Part shown: positions 41,076 through 49,795 of the stretch, piece after piece | How positions within the stretch are numbered: the stretch's first letter is position 1 | How the letters are laid out: every line of letters begins with the position of its first letter | Source: Lactobacillus sp. | GTDB taxonomy: Bacteria > Bacillota > Bacilli > Lactobacillales > Lactobacillaceae | Direction: 5' to 3' | NCBI GenBank assembly: GCA_022484695.1 | Contig: JAKVKU010000004.1 | Span: 173,720 to 237,719, forward strand | DNA: 64,000 bases | Program-made: the position numbers and the translations under genes | Notes under the pieces: model-generated | What the model was told of the DNA's origin: nothing | The model's database searches: none | Seen by the model: the letters and a program-made list of their open reading frames with translations, nothing else

Positions 41076-41930
41076 TTATTGCTTTTGGCTGGTGCCATCA
41101 TTGTAGTTCAAAGTATACCCGGTTTGGACGTTAAAGATATAAACATTGAAGTGAATTTTATCACTGCCCACCGATTGTGCCCGCATCTGGACGCCTCTGG
41201 CCAGCAATTCATCTCCCCGAAAAATCGGATGGACCTCATAGCGCACATAATTGGCCGGACTTTGTTTCAAGAAATAAGCAATATCCATCTCATGGTGCAA
41301 CATTTCCGGGGTGTTCAAAGAAGTGGTGCCGGTCATCAGGTTCTTAGGATTATTATTTTCCCCGGACAGCTGATAGCCGATCAAATGACTGCGATTATAC
41401 AGCCAGCCATGATTGGTGCGCTTGTTATGCCAGCCGGTGGGATTCCAGGTTAAGGCACTGCGCTTAGCCGTGGGCATTAAACTTTTGTTCAACATGGCAT
41501 TGGCCGCCCCCACCCGATTCAAGTGGTCTAAATCGGCAAAAGCCGTCCAAGCCCCCTGGTCTAGGGACAGGTCTTGGGCAGAAAAGGCGGGATCATTATT
41601 ATTTACCGTGATCTCTTGTTGACCGGTAAAATCTAAGTTGGCTAAGTCCGATTGGCTGGGCGTTGCTGCTGGGGTCGCTGCAGATTGGGGGTCAGCTTGA
41701 CTGGTAGTTTGCGCCAGGCTAGCTTTTTCTTGGTCCAATTTGGTCTGATTTTTAGAAATTTCTGAAGCTTTTTGGGAATTCGCTTGTTCTAGGCTACTTA
41801 GGGTTTGACTACTGTTGGTTCGACTGGTTGCATCAGAAGTTGCTGAATTGTCCGAATCACTGCTACAAGCACTCAGACCAATGCTGAGGCTGGCTAATAA
41901 CGTTAAAAAATATAGGGCTTTTTTTCTCAT
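41076..41930 (-). CDS. secreted DNA/RNA non-specific endonuclease (EndA type), lipoprotein
   Basis: The 284-residue protein has a lipoprotein signal: basic N-terminus MRKKALYF, hydrophobic core and lipobox IGLSACSS (Cys about 21). A Ser/Gln/Lys-rich linker (to about 100) follows. The nuclease domain carries the beta-beta-alpha-metal motif YNRSHLIGYQL (catalytic His about 177) and NNPKNLMTGTTSLN (metal-binding Asn). It degrades extracellular nucleic acid, tethered to the membrane. Its start overlaps the stop of the upstream membrane-protein gene by ATGA, so the two are translationally coupled. Confidence 0.85.
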   Translation of the reverse strand: MRKKALYFLTLLASLSIGLSACSSDSDNSATSDATSRTNSSQTLSSLEQANSQKASEISKNQTKLDQEKASLAQTTSQADPQSAATPAATPSQSDLANLDFTGQQEITVNNNDPAFSAQDLSLDQGAWTAFADLDHLNRVGAANAMLNKSLMPTAKRSALTWNPTGWHNKRTNHGWLYNRSHLIGYQLSGENNNPKNLMTGTTSLNTPEMLHHEMDIAYFLKQSPANYVRYEVHPIFRGDELLARGVQMRAQSVGSDKIHFNVYIFNVQTGYTLNYNDGTSQKQ

Positions 41931-42718
41931 CGTAAGGCCTTTCTATACCCGGCATTTTGGGCATCTTGTTCACTATTGAAAATCACTGCATTGGCTGAAT
42001 TCATCCGATAGCCGGCTTGACCCGGGACATGATAAACTTTGGAATTAGCATTGCCGATAATTTGGCCCGTGGCTGTGGTCATATTGCCTCTTTGGCTAGC
42101 TGTATTGGAGGTGGCCGCCGTGGCAGTTTGTTGGGCTTGTTGGTTGGCCTCATTTTGCGGCGCTTGGGCCGTGGCCTGCGCCGCTTGACTTTGCGCCGCT
42201 GCCGCTTCACTGGCCGACTGTTGAACAACTGGCGCTGACTTTGCTGTAGCGGCAGCCGCTAGTGACACACTTTCAGCGGATTGTTGTGCTGCAACGGCGG
42301 CTAAACTTTTAGAGGTAGCCTTAGCCGCCGCCAATTTCTTGGCGTCAGCTTTATTTTCAGAAACTACCTTGCTGGTGGGGGTACTAGTTTTAGACCCCGT
42401 CGAATTATTTTTGGGCAGTGCCCCGGCAAATAAAATAGCGGCCAGGATCAAGCAATATAGCCACCACTGTTTATAAATAGGGGGTAACTGGTTAGATTTT
42501 GATGTTTCTGGTGCTGGCTTACCGGGTGTTGGCCGGGCTAAAGTCGGGGTCGGTGGTGTTTTTCGAAGTTTTAAATATTGGTATAGGTATAGGCCAAAGC
42601 CGGCCAATCCCACTAAAAGGGCAATGATGGGCCCCAGGCGGACCAAAATAGCGAATACCCCAATGATCAACAGGCTGTTCCATACAACGGCTGTCCCAGA
42701 ATTCTTTTTCATTTTCAA
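41927..42718 (-). CDS. membrane-anchored Ala/Gln-rich protein with C-terminal nuclease-associated domain
   Basis: The 263-residue protein has two N-terminal membrane helices (about 10-45) and a third near 85-100. A long low-complexity region rich in Ala, Gln, Lys and Ser follows (about 115-215). The C-terminal motif is IIGNANSKVYHVPGQAGYRM ending NAGYRKALR, as seen behind many secreted nuclease domains (Ada-metal-binding-like). It lies directly upstream of and overlapping the nuclease gene, so it probably presents or restrains that enzyme at the cell surface or aids DNA uptake. Functional assignment is inference. Confidence 0.68.
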   Translation of the reverse strand: MKMKKNSGTAVVWNSLLIIGVFAILVRLGPIIALLVGLAGFGLYLYQYLKLRKTPPTPTLARPTPGKPAPETSKSNQLPPIYKQWWLYCLILAAILFAGALPKNNSTGSKTSTPTSKVVSENKADAKKLAAAKATSKSLAAVAAQQSAESVSLAAAATAKSAPVVQQSASEAAAAQSQAAQATAQAPQNEANQQAQQTATAATSNTASQRGNMTTATGQIIGNANSKVYHVPGQAGYRMNSANAVIFNSEQDAQNAGYRKALR

Positions 42719-43110
42719 CCTCCGCGTTTAATTTAATACAACCAAAATTGAAGCCACGTCTCGTCCTCCCGAGAAGGGTCTATTAATTAGTTGTCTACTA
42801 TCATAAGTTTACCTGAAGATAGCTTAATAAGAAACTTAATTTATGGGATTAAAATACTTATCAAACTTGCGGAAAACGGTAATTTAGCAACGTTTTACCA
42901 GCAATCATTTTTTAAGGCCCTAACGGCTTACAATCTAACAGTTAGCAGCAGTGCACCAATGAAGGCAAGCTCATTTGAGACATTGTGCACAATGTTTAAT
43001 TTGTCGTCATTTTATGCGTCAAAATAGAGCTTTTCAGTTTCATCATTGGGCTAAAAAGTGGTATTGTATGGGCATGCAATGTCGTTGATTAGATAAGGAG
43101 AGGATAAGAA
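42719..43110. other. 392-base gap with a 16-bp palindrome
   Basis: ACATTGTGCACAATGT (42980-42995) is a perfect palindrome about 115 bases before the reductase gene and looks like an operator. A 78-codon frame (42791-43027) has no ribosome binding site and no recognisable protein, so it is not called. A hairpin-like CGTCCTCCCGAGAAGGG stretch lies near 42762. Confidence 0.45.
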
Positions 43111-45069
43111 ATGCCTGAATTTGATAAATTATTCACATTAGGCCATATTGGTAAGCTGGCCATTAAGAACCGGGTGGTCATGCCGGCAATTGGCGTTAAT
43201 TTGGCCCGGCTAAATGGCGAAGCCAGTAACGATATTATTCGTTACTATGAAGAACGGGCCAAAGGCGGTGTGGGGCTGATCATCACGGAGATCACCCGCA
43301 TCGATGATGAAACCGGTGTGGGTACGCTAAAACAGCTATCGGTGACATCACCAGCCGTATTGCCTCAATTACAGCGGTTAGTGGATACGGTCCACAAGTA
43401 TGACTGTAAGCTATTTATCCAACTACACCATCCTGGCCGGGAGACCAGTTCCCGTCTGTTAGGGGGCCAGCAAATAGTAGCGCCATCGGCCATTGCCGAT
43501 AAGCAGGTGCAAGAAGTTCCCAGGGCTTTAACGGTGGCTGAAATCAAAGATTTGATTCAAAAATTTATTAACGGTGCGACGATTGCCCAAGCAGCTGGTG
43601 CGGATGGCGTGGAATTACATGCGGCCCACGGCTACTTACTGAACGAATTCTTATCCCCTTATGCCAACCGGCGGAGTGATCAATATGGGGGCAGTTTGGA
43701 AAATCGCCTGCGGATCCTGCAAGAAATTATTACCGGGATCAAAGCAGCCTGTGGCCCAGACTTCCCCATTAGTGTCCGTATTTCGGCCGATGAATTCGTG
43801 GAGGGTGGCCTGAAGATCGAAGATTCTATCGCCATTGCCCAAGCATTGGAAGACTATGGGGCTGATGCCATCAATGTTTCCAGTGGTATTTATGAGAGTC
43901 AGCAAACCATCATTGAACCGGGCAACTATCCCCAAGGTTGGAAAGCCAATCTGGGAACGGCCATTAAAAAACAAGTCAAAATCCCAGTCATTGCCGTGGA
44001 TAATATCAAAACGCCAGAGGTTGCGGAACAATTGTTAGCGGATGGGGCGTCAGATTTTGTGGGCATCGCCCGGGCCAACTTAGCTGATCCTAATTGGACC
44101 CTGAAAGCTAAACATGGTCAAGCTAATCAAATCACCATTTGTATCGGTTGTTTGTTATGTATTCAAGCAGTGATGCAGGGCAAACACGTAATTTGTGCCG
44201 TGAATCCTAGATTGGGACGGGAGCGAGAATTCAGTCATCTGCCTAAAAATGGGGCTGGCCAAACCGTGGCAGTTATCGGCGGTGGCCCTGGGGGGATGGC
44301 GGCAGCTGAAACATTGGCTGACCGGAATTTCCAAGTGGAATTATTTGAACAACGGCCAAAATTAGGTGGCGCTTTGACCATTGCCAGCGTCCCGGCCCAT
44401 AAGGAAAAGATTGCCTTATTTGAGCAACAATTGATCAATCAGATCCAGACCCGGGATAATATCCATTTCCATCTGGGGGAAAAGGCCACGGTCACGGGTA
44501 TTCAAGGTCTAAGTCCGGTGGGTGTATTTTTAGCCACTGGGGCGAGATCTATTATTCCTGACCTGCCGGGCATCGATGGTGATCAGGTGGTCACCGCTGA
44601 AGGTTACTTGGCTGGCCAAGAACCCGTCAAAGGGTCTGTGGTGGTCATTGGCTCCGGGATGACCGGTTTAGAGGTGGCCATGAAATTGGCCACTGAAGGC
44701 CATCAGATCACTATTGCTGAAATGCAACAAAAGGTGGGCCCTGGTGCTGATCCAGCGGCCATCGCCGGTATCATGGCGGGCTTGAGTCATTTTGAACCCA
44801 CGATCATGACCGACGAGCGCCTAACTGCCGTCACGGCCGCAGGGGTGTCCTTGGTGAACGGTACCACAGGTGAAACCATCACGGTGGCTGCAGATACGGT
44901 CGTCTTGGCCCTAGGTGTGCACCCGGATGAAACTGCCATGGCACCATTTGTTCAAGCTTTTGCAGATTTGAAGTTGATCGGGGATGCCAATTTAGGTCGG
45001 TCCATTGCCGACGCCATGAAAGATGGCTTTACTAAAGCGGCAGCTTTTAACACCTATCAACCTGTTTAA
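43111..45069 (+). CDS. Fe-S flavin NADH-dependent enoate reductase (FadH/2-enoate reductase family)
   Basis: The 652-residue protein has an N-terminal old-yellow-enzyme FMN barrel (VMPAIGVNLARLNGE at the start, HAAHGYLLNEFLSPYANRR with the substrate histidines near 170). The iron-sulfur motif CIGCLLC...C (Cys-x-x-Cys-x-x-Cys-x11-Cys, about 347-365) follows, then a C-terminal FAD/NADH module with VAVIGGGPGGMAAAE (about 390) and VVIGSGMTGLEVA. Members reduce alpha,beta-unsaturated acyl compounds or bile-acid enones, using electrons passed NADH-FAD-4Fe4S-FMN. The substrate is unknown. AAGGAGAGG lies eight bases before the start. The Fe-S cluster implies anaerobic use, as for the double-cubane enzyme at 12.3 kb. 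Confidence 0.87.
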   Translation: MPEFDKLFTLGHIGKLAIKNRVVMPAIGVNLARLNGEASNDIIRYYEERAKGGVGLIITEITRIDDETGVGTLKQLSVTSPAVLPQLQRLVDTVHKYDCKLFIQLHHPGRETSSRLLGGQQIVAPSAIADKQVQEVPRALTVAEIKDLIQKFINGATIAQAAGADGVELHAAHGYLLNEFLSPYANRRSDQYGGSLENRLRILQEIITGIKAACGPDFPISVRISADEFVEGGLKIEDSIAIAQALEDYGADAINVSSGIYESQQTIIEPGNYPQGWKANLGTAIKKQVKIPVIAVDNIKTPEVAEQLLADGASDFVGIARANLADPNWTLKAKHGQANQITICIGCLLCIQAVMQGKHVICAVNPRLGREREFSHLPKNGAGQTVAVIGGGPGGMAAAETLADRNFQVELFEQRPKLGGALTIASVPAHKEKIALFEQQLINQIQTRDNIHFHLGEKATVTGIQGLSPVGVFLATGARSIIPDLPGIDGDQVVTAEGYLAGQEPVKGSVVVIGSGMTGLEVAMKLATEGHQITIAEMQQKVGPGADPAAIAGIMAGLSHFEPTIMTDERLTAVTAAGVSLVNGTTGETITVAADTVVLALGVHPDETAMAPFVQAFADLKLIGDANLGRSIADAMKDGFTKAAAFNTYQPV

Positions 45070-45100
45070 GCAAACTACTTATTTCTATAAAACAATGTCA

Positions 45101-45145
45101 AAAACGCAAGTCCACCGCTGGCAAAGTTGGGGGACTTGCGTTTTT
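45101..45145. terminator. bidirectional terminator between enoate reductase and rib operon
   Basis: AAAACGCAAGTCC pairs with GGACTTGCGTTTTT; A and T runs on both sides. Confidence 0.85.
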
Positions 45146-45146
45146 A

Positions 45147-45614
45147 TTAGGCCTTTAAGAATTCAGTGAGGCCAATCATCTCTAATACACCAGCTGCACA
45201 GTCTCGGCCTTTATTACCAGCTTTGCCGCCAGCCCGATTAATCGCTTGGTCCAAGGTATCGGTGGTCAGCACACCAAACATCACGGGGATGGGGCCGTTT
45301 AAAGACACCGCGGCTAAACCGGCAGCGGTTTGGCCACAGACATATTGGTAGTGGTCGGTTTCGCCCCGGACGACCGCACCTAGGGCAATAATACCGTCAA
45401 AACGGCCGGAAAGACTCATCTGTTGGGCCGCCCGGGGAAGTTCAAAAGCGCCAGGGACAGAAATAGTGGTGATATTGTCCGGGGAGACACCTAGTTGTTG
45501 CAACTCGGCCAGGGCGCCAGCTTTTAAGCGCTCGGTGACCAATTCGTTAAACTGGGCCACCACAACACCGATGCGCTGATCGGCACCATTTTTAGAACCT
45601 TGAAAAGTGGGCAT
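45147..45614 (-). CDS. ribH: 6,7-dimethyl-8-ribityllumazine synthase
   Basis: The 155-residue enzyme condenses the pyrimidine intermediate with 3,4-dihydroxybutanone phosphate. IGVVVAQFNELVTERL near the N-terminus, SVPGAFELPRAAQQM (about 53-67), the phosphate loop GAVVRGETDHYQYVC (His about 88) and GVLTTDTLDQA are all family signatures. It is the last gene of the operon, one base after the ribBA stop codon. Confidence 0.94.
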   Translation of the reverse strand: MPTFQGSKNGADQRIGVVVAQFNELVTERLKAGALAELQQLGVSPDNITTISVPGAFELPRAAQQMSLSGRFDGIIALGAVVRGETDHYQYVCGQTAAGLAAVSLNGPIPVMFGVLTTDTLDQAINRAGGKAGNKGRDCAAGVLEMIGLTEFLKA

Positions 45615-45615
45615 C

Positions 45616-46830
45616 TTATTGCACTTCCTTTAAATAATGATGAAATTTATGTTTTTTGGCCACCAAGTAGGCCTGATTGTCGGGATTGGCCGGGATTTCT
45701 AACGGCCGACGCGTGGTCGTTATCCCCAGCTGCTCTAATTGCTGGATTTTATCTGGGTTGTTGGTCATTAAAGCCACACGATGGACTGCATATTTATGCA
45801 AAATGGCCGCCACTAAACCGTAATCCCGCTGGTCGGGGTCAAAGCCTAAGTGGACGTTGGCTTCCACAGTATCTAAGCCCGCCTCTTGGAGCTTATAGGC
45901 CCGTAATTTATTGGCCAGGCCAATACCTCGGCCTTCTTGGCGCAAATAAAGGACGGCACCAGTGCCCGCCGCTTCAATGGCCTGTAGCGATTTGGCCAAT
46001 TGCTCACCACAATCACAGCGCTTGGAGCCCAGAACATCTCCAGTGAAGCACTCCGAATGAATCCGCAATAACAAAGGATCAGCACCTTTGATTTGGCCCT
46101 TGGAAATTAACAGGGTGGGCTCATGACCATTGTGGGTGTCAAAGGCTGTCAACTCAAAATCACCATAAGCTGTGGGCAAATGCACTTGGGTCACCAAGTC
46201 GGCCACAGCCACATCGTGGGTATAGCGGTAAGTTTGAATGTCTTGGATGGACAGTAATGGCATTTGCATCCCTTCGGCAAAAGGCTTGAGGTCTTTGCGC
46301 CGGGCCATGGTGCCATCCTTTTTGAGAATTTCGCAAATATAAGCCACCGGACTGGCGCCGGCTAATTTAGCCAGATCTACGGCCGCTTCCGTATGGCCTG
46401 GTCGGGTTAAAACACCCTGGTCGTTAGCAATCAAGGGAAAAACGTGACCGGGATGGTAAAAGTCCCCCCAAGTAGTATCGGGATCGGCCAGAGCTTGAAT
46501 CGTGGTGGCCCGATCCTGGGCCGAAATACCGGTGGTAGTCTGGATGGCATCGGCACTCACCGTAAAGGCGGTGCCAAAAGCATCGTTGCCCTGGGCCAGC
46601 ATTGGTCCTAAGCCAAGCCGCTGGGCATAGGCGCCACTCATGGGCACACATAATAAGCCCCGGGCCTTGGTGACCATGGTGTTGACCGCTGGTTGGCTGG
46701 CAAATTGGGCTAGGCCCACCATATCCCCTTCAGCTTCCCGATGTTCGGAATCGGTGACAATTATCAACCGGCCTTGTTTTAAAGCGGCTAAAGCGGTTTC
46801 GACCCGTTGATTAACATTAGTTTGACGCAT
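45616..46830 (-). CDS. ribBA: bifunctional DHBP synthase / GTP cyclohydrolase II
   Basis: The start at 46830 (MRQTNVNQR) has GGAGGTATT upstream; a longer frame to 46884 has none. The 404-residue protein joins 3,4-dihydroxy-2-butanone 4-phosphate synthase (about 1-205, with VTDSEHREAEGDMV and PGHTEAAVDL) to GTP cyclohydrolase II (about 206-404). The latter has the zinc cysteines in SECFTGDVLGSKRCDCGEQL, and RQEGRGIGL. It feeds both branches of riboflavin synthesis. Its start overlaps the end of ribE by 14 bases. Confidence 0.94.
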   Translation of the reverse strand: MRQTNVNQRVETALAALKQGRLIIVTDSEHREAEGDMVGLAQFASQPAVNTMVTKARGLLCVPMSGAYAQRLGLGPMLAQGNDAFGTAFTVSADAIQTTTGISAQDRATTIQALADPDTTWGDFYHPGHVFPLIANDQGVLTRPGHTEAAVDLAKLAGASPVAYICEILKKDGTMARRKDLKPFAEGMQMPLLSIQDIQTYRYTHDVAVADLVTQVHLPTAYGDFELTAFDTHNGHEPTLLISKGQIKGADPLLLRIHSECFTGDVLGSKRCDCGEQLAKSLQAIEAAGTGAVLYLRQEGRGIGLANKLRAYKLQEAGLDTVEANVHLGFDPDQRDYGLVAAILHKYAVHRVALMTNNPDKIQQLEQLGITTTRRPLEIPANPDNQAYLVAKKHKFHHYLKEVQ

Positions 46831-47425
46831 TAGCGAATACCTCCTGTTGGCGTTGCAAGTATTTTCCCAAGATGTCCGTTTCAATATTTACCAAATCACC
46901 AGGTTGTAGTTGCCCCAGGATCGTAGCTTCTAGGGTGTGGGGAATCAAACTCACGCTAAAAGTGGTCCTATTGGCGGCCGTGAGGGTCAAACTCACTCCG
47001 TCAATGGCAATGGAACCCTTTTCCACGATATAAGGCGCAAAAGCTGGGGCAATATCAAAGGTGAGGACTTGGGCATTTTGAATGGCTGTCTTGGTAATCA
47101 AGGTGGCGGTGGTATCCACATGACCCTGGACGAAATGGCCATCTAAGCGGCCATTGGCCTGTAAGGCGGGTTCTAAATTAACGGCCGCATTTTGGCGCAA
47201 GCGGCCTAAGTTCGTACGGGCCATGGTTTCTGGCATGGTTTCGGTCTCAAAGCCATCTGGTTTTAGAGCGGTGATGGTCAAACAAACGCCATTGACCGCA
47301 ATGCTGGCCCCCACTGGGCTATGTAACTGCTGCGTTAAGGGGGTTTTGATCTGGAGTTGGGCGGTGTCTTGGTGTTGGGAAATGTGAGCGACGGTGCCAA
47401 TACTTTGAATAATACCAGTGAACAT
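46817..47425 (-). CDS. ribE: riboflavin synthase alpha chain
   Basis: The 202-residue protein starts with MFTGIIQSIGTV and consists of two similar lumazine-binding barrels (about 1-95 and 96-190), each with a ...VNGVCLTI / IDGVSLTL core. It dismutates two lumazine molecules to riboflavin. The stop overlaps the next gene and the start shares one base with the ribD stop, typical of the lactic acid bacterial rib operon. Confidence 0.94.
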   Translation of the reverse strand: MFTGIIQSIGTVAHISQHQDTAQLQIKTPLTQQLHSPVGASIAVNGVCLTITALKPDGFETETMPETMARTNLGRLRQNAAVNLEPALQANGRLDGHFVQGHVDTTATLITKTAIQNAQVLTFDIAPAFAPYIVEKGSIAIDGVSLTLTAANRTTFSVSLIPHTLEATILGQLQPGDLVNIETDILGKYLQRQQEVFANASN

Positions 47426-48471
47426 TAAAAATTCCTCCTTGCATCGATGCGGATGTCTGAACCCAATTGTTTGGTGGTGATTTGAAAGGGTGTGTGCTGG
47501 GTCTGGGAGCTACCAAAAACAGCGGGTAGACCGCCGCCCCCCAGCATCAGGGGCGCCAAGTAAACCACTAAGCGATCATTGAGATTGGCGGCGGTGAAAG
47601 CTGCTTGGATCTGGCTGCCTCCTTCCACCAATAGACTTTGTACCCCTTGACGGTATAAAAAGGCCATGATTGTCTGGGGCGTCCAGGCATTGTCTTGGAA
47701 AACAGAGACGAAAGCCGGCCAATCTTGCTGGCTAGGCTGACAAGAAAGGAGCCAAATTGGTGTTTTGGTTTGAAACAATTTCAAATCTTGTCTTAGGGTA
47801 TCGGCCTGGCGGACTAAGATAATGCGAATAGGTGGGTAAGCTGTTTTGACCTGGCGGACGGTTAAAGCCGGGTCATCCACAGTCAAGGTATTTTCTCCGA
47901 TAAGGATGGCCTGGTGTGCCGCCCGCAATTGCTGACTATCCTGATAGGCAGCTTGGCCTGTGAGGATAGTGCGTTGGTTCGGGGCCCCATTGATCTTGCC
48001 GTCCAAACTCATGGCATATTTTAAGGTGACCAAAGGCCGTTGATGACGGTAAAAGAAGTGGTAAGCCGTGTTTAACTGGTTGGGATACTGCAGGACGGCT
48101 ACCTCGATGCCCGCTTTTTTTAAGATGGCAATGCCTTTCCCCTTGACCAGGGGATTGGGGTCTTCTTGGCCGATCACCACCCGTTTGATACCCACCGCCA
48201 CCAATTTTTTAGCGCAGGGTGGGGTTTTGCCAAAATGGCTACAAGGTTCTAAGGTCACATACATGGTGGCGCCTTTAGCAGCTTTGGCATCCGCTAAGTG
48301 CCTCAGGGCATCAACCTCTGCGTGGGGTTGGCCAAAGCCGTGGTGGTAGCCCATGGCCAGTAGGTGTCCTTGTTTTACCAGGACTGCCCCCACACAGGGA
48401 TTGGTCCAAGTTAATCCCTGAACCTTGGCAGCTTGTTGATAAGCCAGGGCCATATATTCAAAATCAGTCAT
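47425..48471 (-). CDS. ribD: bifunctional pyrimidine deaminase / reductase
   Basis: The 348-residue protein has an N-terminal deaminase with the zinc site HAEVDAL and PCSHFGKTPPCAKKL (about 49-85). The C-terminal reductase contains VTLKYAMSLDGKI and LLVEGGSQIQAAF. It carries out the second and third steps from GTP to riboflavin. It is the first gene after the FMN riboswitch and its terminator. Length is usual (about 350-370). Confidence 0.94.
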   Translation of the reverse strand: MTDFEYMALAYQQAAKVQGLTWTNPCVGAVLVKQGHLLAMGYHHGFGQPHAEVDALRHLADAKAAKGATMYVTLEPCSHFGKTPPCAKKLVAVGIKRVVIGQEDPNPLVKGKGIAILKKAGIEVAVLQYPNQLNTAYHFFYRHQRPLVTLKYAMSLDGKINGAPNQRTILTGQAAYQDSQQLRAAHQAILIGENTLTVDDPALTVRQVKTAYPPIRIILVRQADTLRQDLKLFQTKTPIWLLSCQPSQQDWPAFVSVFQDNAWTPQTIMAFLYRQGVQSLLVEGGSQIQAAFTAANLNDRLVVYLAPLMLGGGGLPAVFGSSQTQHTPFQITTKQLGSDIRIDARRNF

Positions 48472-48502
48472 GCAACTTCAACACCTTTCCGTGATTTTGG
48501 AC

Positions 48503-48532
48503 AAAAAAAGCCCCGCAAGTTATTTGCGGGGC
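48503..48532 (-). terminator. riboswitch-controlled terminator before ribD
   Basis: On the - strand GCCCCGCAA-ATAAC-TTGCGGGGC is followed by seven T, about 35 bases before the ribD start. It is the expression platform of the FMN riboswitch, with premature stop when FMN is plentiful. Confidence 0.9.
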
Positions 48533-48617
48533 AAAAAATAATAGCTAAATAAGATTTCACAAAAAGTCCAGAATATACGCCAAAAAACGCCACTGGTCGT
48601 GAGAAATACTTAGCTTT

Positions 48618-48750
48618 TCTTCTTCTACCATCCTGACTTTAACAGTCGGTCCTGGACTTGCACCAGGTCCACCGCTCACGCGGGTCACGGACTTCAACCC
48701 AAGGGTTGTCACCGTCGGTCGGGAATTACACCCTGCCCCGAAGAAATCTA
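48618..48750 (-). promoter_or_regulatory. FMN riboswitch (RFN element)
   Basis: Read on the - strand, the conserved segments appear in order: CTTCGGGGCAGGGTG, AATTCCCGACCGACGGT, a TGACCCGCG-containing arm, GGTGCAAGTCCAGGACCGAC and GTCAGGATGGTAGAAGA. They match the six-stem RFN consensus closely. It sits 150 bases upstream of ribD and should couple rib expression to FMN level. Confidence 0.93.
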
Positions 48751-48766
48751 TTCACTTGATGAAGCA

Positions 48767-48795
48767 AGTGTACGACAATTTTTTTGAAGATGCAA
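48767..48795 (-). promoter_or_regulatory. rib operon promoter
   Basis: TTGCAT (48790-48795), 17 bases, TACACT (48767-48772) on the - strand, immediately upstream of the riboswitch. Confidence 0.6.
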
Positions 48796-48865
48796 GTTAG
48801 AAATTTATATATTTTTTGATGATTATATTATTATTGGAAATCGGCAGATCATCAACAAAATACCT

Positions 48866-48916
48866 CACAATTATTAGACTGCTGAAGATGTCTCAGCGTG
48901 TCTAACAATTGTGGGG
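48866..48916. repeat. 17-bp imperfect inverted repeat
   Basis: CCTCACAATTATTAGAC pairs with GTCTAACAATTGTGGGG (two mismatches), with an inner GCTGA/TCAGC pair. It has no T run of full length. It stands after the DUF6440 gene stop and may be a terminator or a small mobile remnant. Confidence 0.4.
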
Positions 48917-48944
48917 CACTTTCAAAAAGGTAAGGTAACTCGGC

Positions 48945-49130
48945 CTAATCGACTTTATTCAGCAGCGGCTTACCATCGGCATCCACCAACACGGTCAAGC
49001 CAGAACCCATATTGGGAGAAATCGCCAACAAATATTGGACACCTGTCGTCTTATCCGTGATCACATGGGTCATGATGGTGCCTTGAGATGTTAAAGCATC
49101 TGCCTGAAACCGGGTTTCTTTTTTTGCCAT
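48945..49130 (-). CDS. DUF6440 family small protein
   Basis: The start at 49130 (MAKKETRFQ) follows TGGAGGACTTGATT on the - strand; the longer frame to 49214 has no such signal. The 61-residue protein has the family pattern ITDKTTGVQYLLAISPNMGSGLTVLVDADGKP. Proteins of this kind are common in Firmicutes and phages, and their function is not known. The gene stands alone, divergent from the CDP-alcohol transferase. Confidence 0.72.
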   Translation of the reverse strand: MAKKETRFQADALTSQGTIMTHVITDKTTGVQYLLAISPNMGSGLTVLVDADGKPLLNKVD

Positions 49131-49267
49131 AATCAAGTCCTCCAAGTATTTTGATAGTAGGTATACCTTGAGTATATGGGGCATTGCCAAAGGGCACAAG
49201 TCCGAAATTGTCAACTTTGCGGCTGATTTAATTTATGCTACCTTTAATTAAAAAGAAGGCGATAGTT

Positions 49268-49792
49268 ATGGCTAATATTGTGACCCTGCTTCGCATCGGC
49301 GCAGCCCTTTTATTACTAGTGCCCGCACCCATGTCCTGGGCTTTTTTGAGCCTCTATGCTTTGTGCGGCGTGACGGATATATTGGACGGTTATTTAGCCC
49401 GGCGCACCAAAAATCAATCTGATTTTGGGGCGTTTTTAGATACTTGCGCTGATGTTGTGTTCTTGAGCTGTGCTTTGTGGCAGTTGGTGCCAATGTTAGC
49501 CATACCCATGTGGCTGTGGGGTGTATTCGCCTTGGTTTTAGGCTTGCGCTTAGCCAGTTATGCCATAGGTTTTGTAAAATTCCAGCAATTTGCCAGCTTA
49601 CATACCTGGGGTAACAAAGCCACGGGTTTATTGCTGTTTGTTAGCCCACTGCTCTATTTATTTTTAAGCATCGAAATCATTGGCTGCTTGGTAACTATTC
49701 TGGCGGTGGCATCAGCCGTGGAGGAATTAGGCATCGTGGCGCGCTCAACGACATTGGATAAGAATATTCGCAGCTTCAGAGATTTGAAATAG
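49268..49792 (+). CDS. CDP-alcohol phosphatidyltransferase family protein
   Basis: Start ATG 49268 has GAAGGCG ten bases upstream. The 174-residue membrane protein has the family motif DILDGYLARRTKNQSDFGAFLDTCADV, which begins at about residue 37 and contains the metal-binding Asp residues of D-x2-DG-x2-AR-x8-G-x3-D-x3-D. It joins a CDP-activated diacylglycerol or similar donor with an alcohol head group, as PgsA does. It is shorter and more diverged than a house-keeping PgsA, so the alcohol is uncertain. It converges on the ABC permease gene. Confidence 0.82.
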   Translation: MANIVTLLRIGAALLLLVPAPMSWAFLSLYALCGVTDILDGYLARRTKNQSDFGAFLDTCADVVFLSCALWQLVPMLAIPMWLWGVFALVLGLRLASYAIGFVKFQQFASLHTWGNKATGLLLFVSPLLYLFLSIEIIGCLVTILAVASAVEELGIVARSTTLDKNIRSFRDLK

Positions 49793-49795
49793 GCA

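Noticed and set aside
42791..43027. 78-residue protein on the + strand
   Set aside because: No ribosome binding site, AT-rich composition, no recognisable motif, and it covers the operator-like palindrome.
45600..46046. 148-residue + strand ORF opposite ribBA
   Set aside because: It is the mirror of a highly conserved gene; its sequence has no family resemblance.
48866..48916. MITE or IS end
   Set aside because: Only one copy was seen, no target duplication is visible, and it may simply be a terminator after the small DUF6440 gene.
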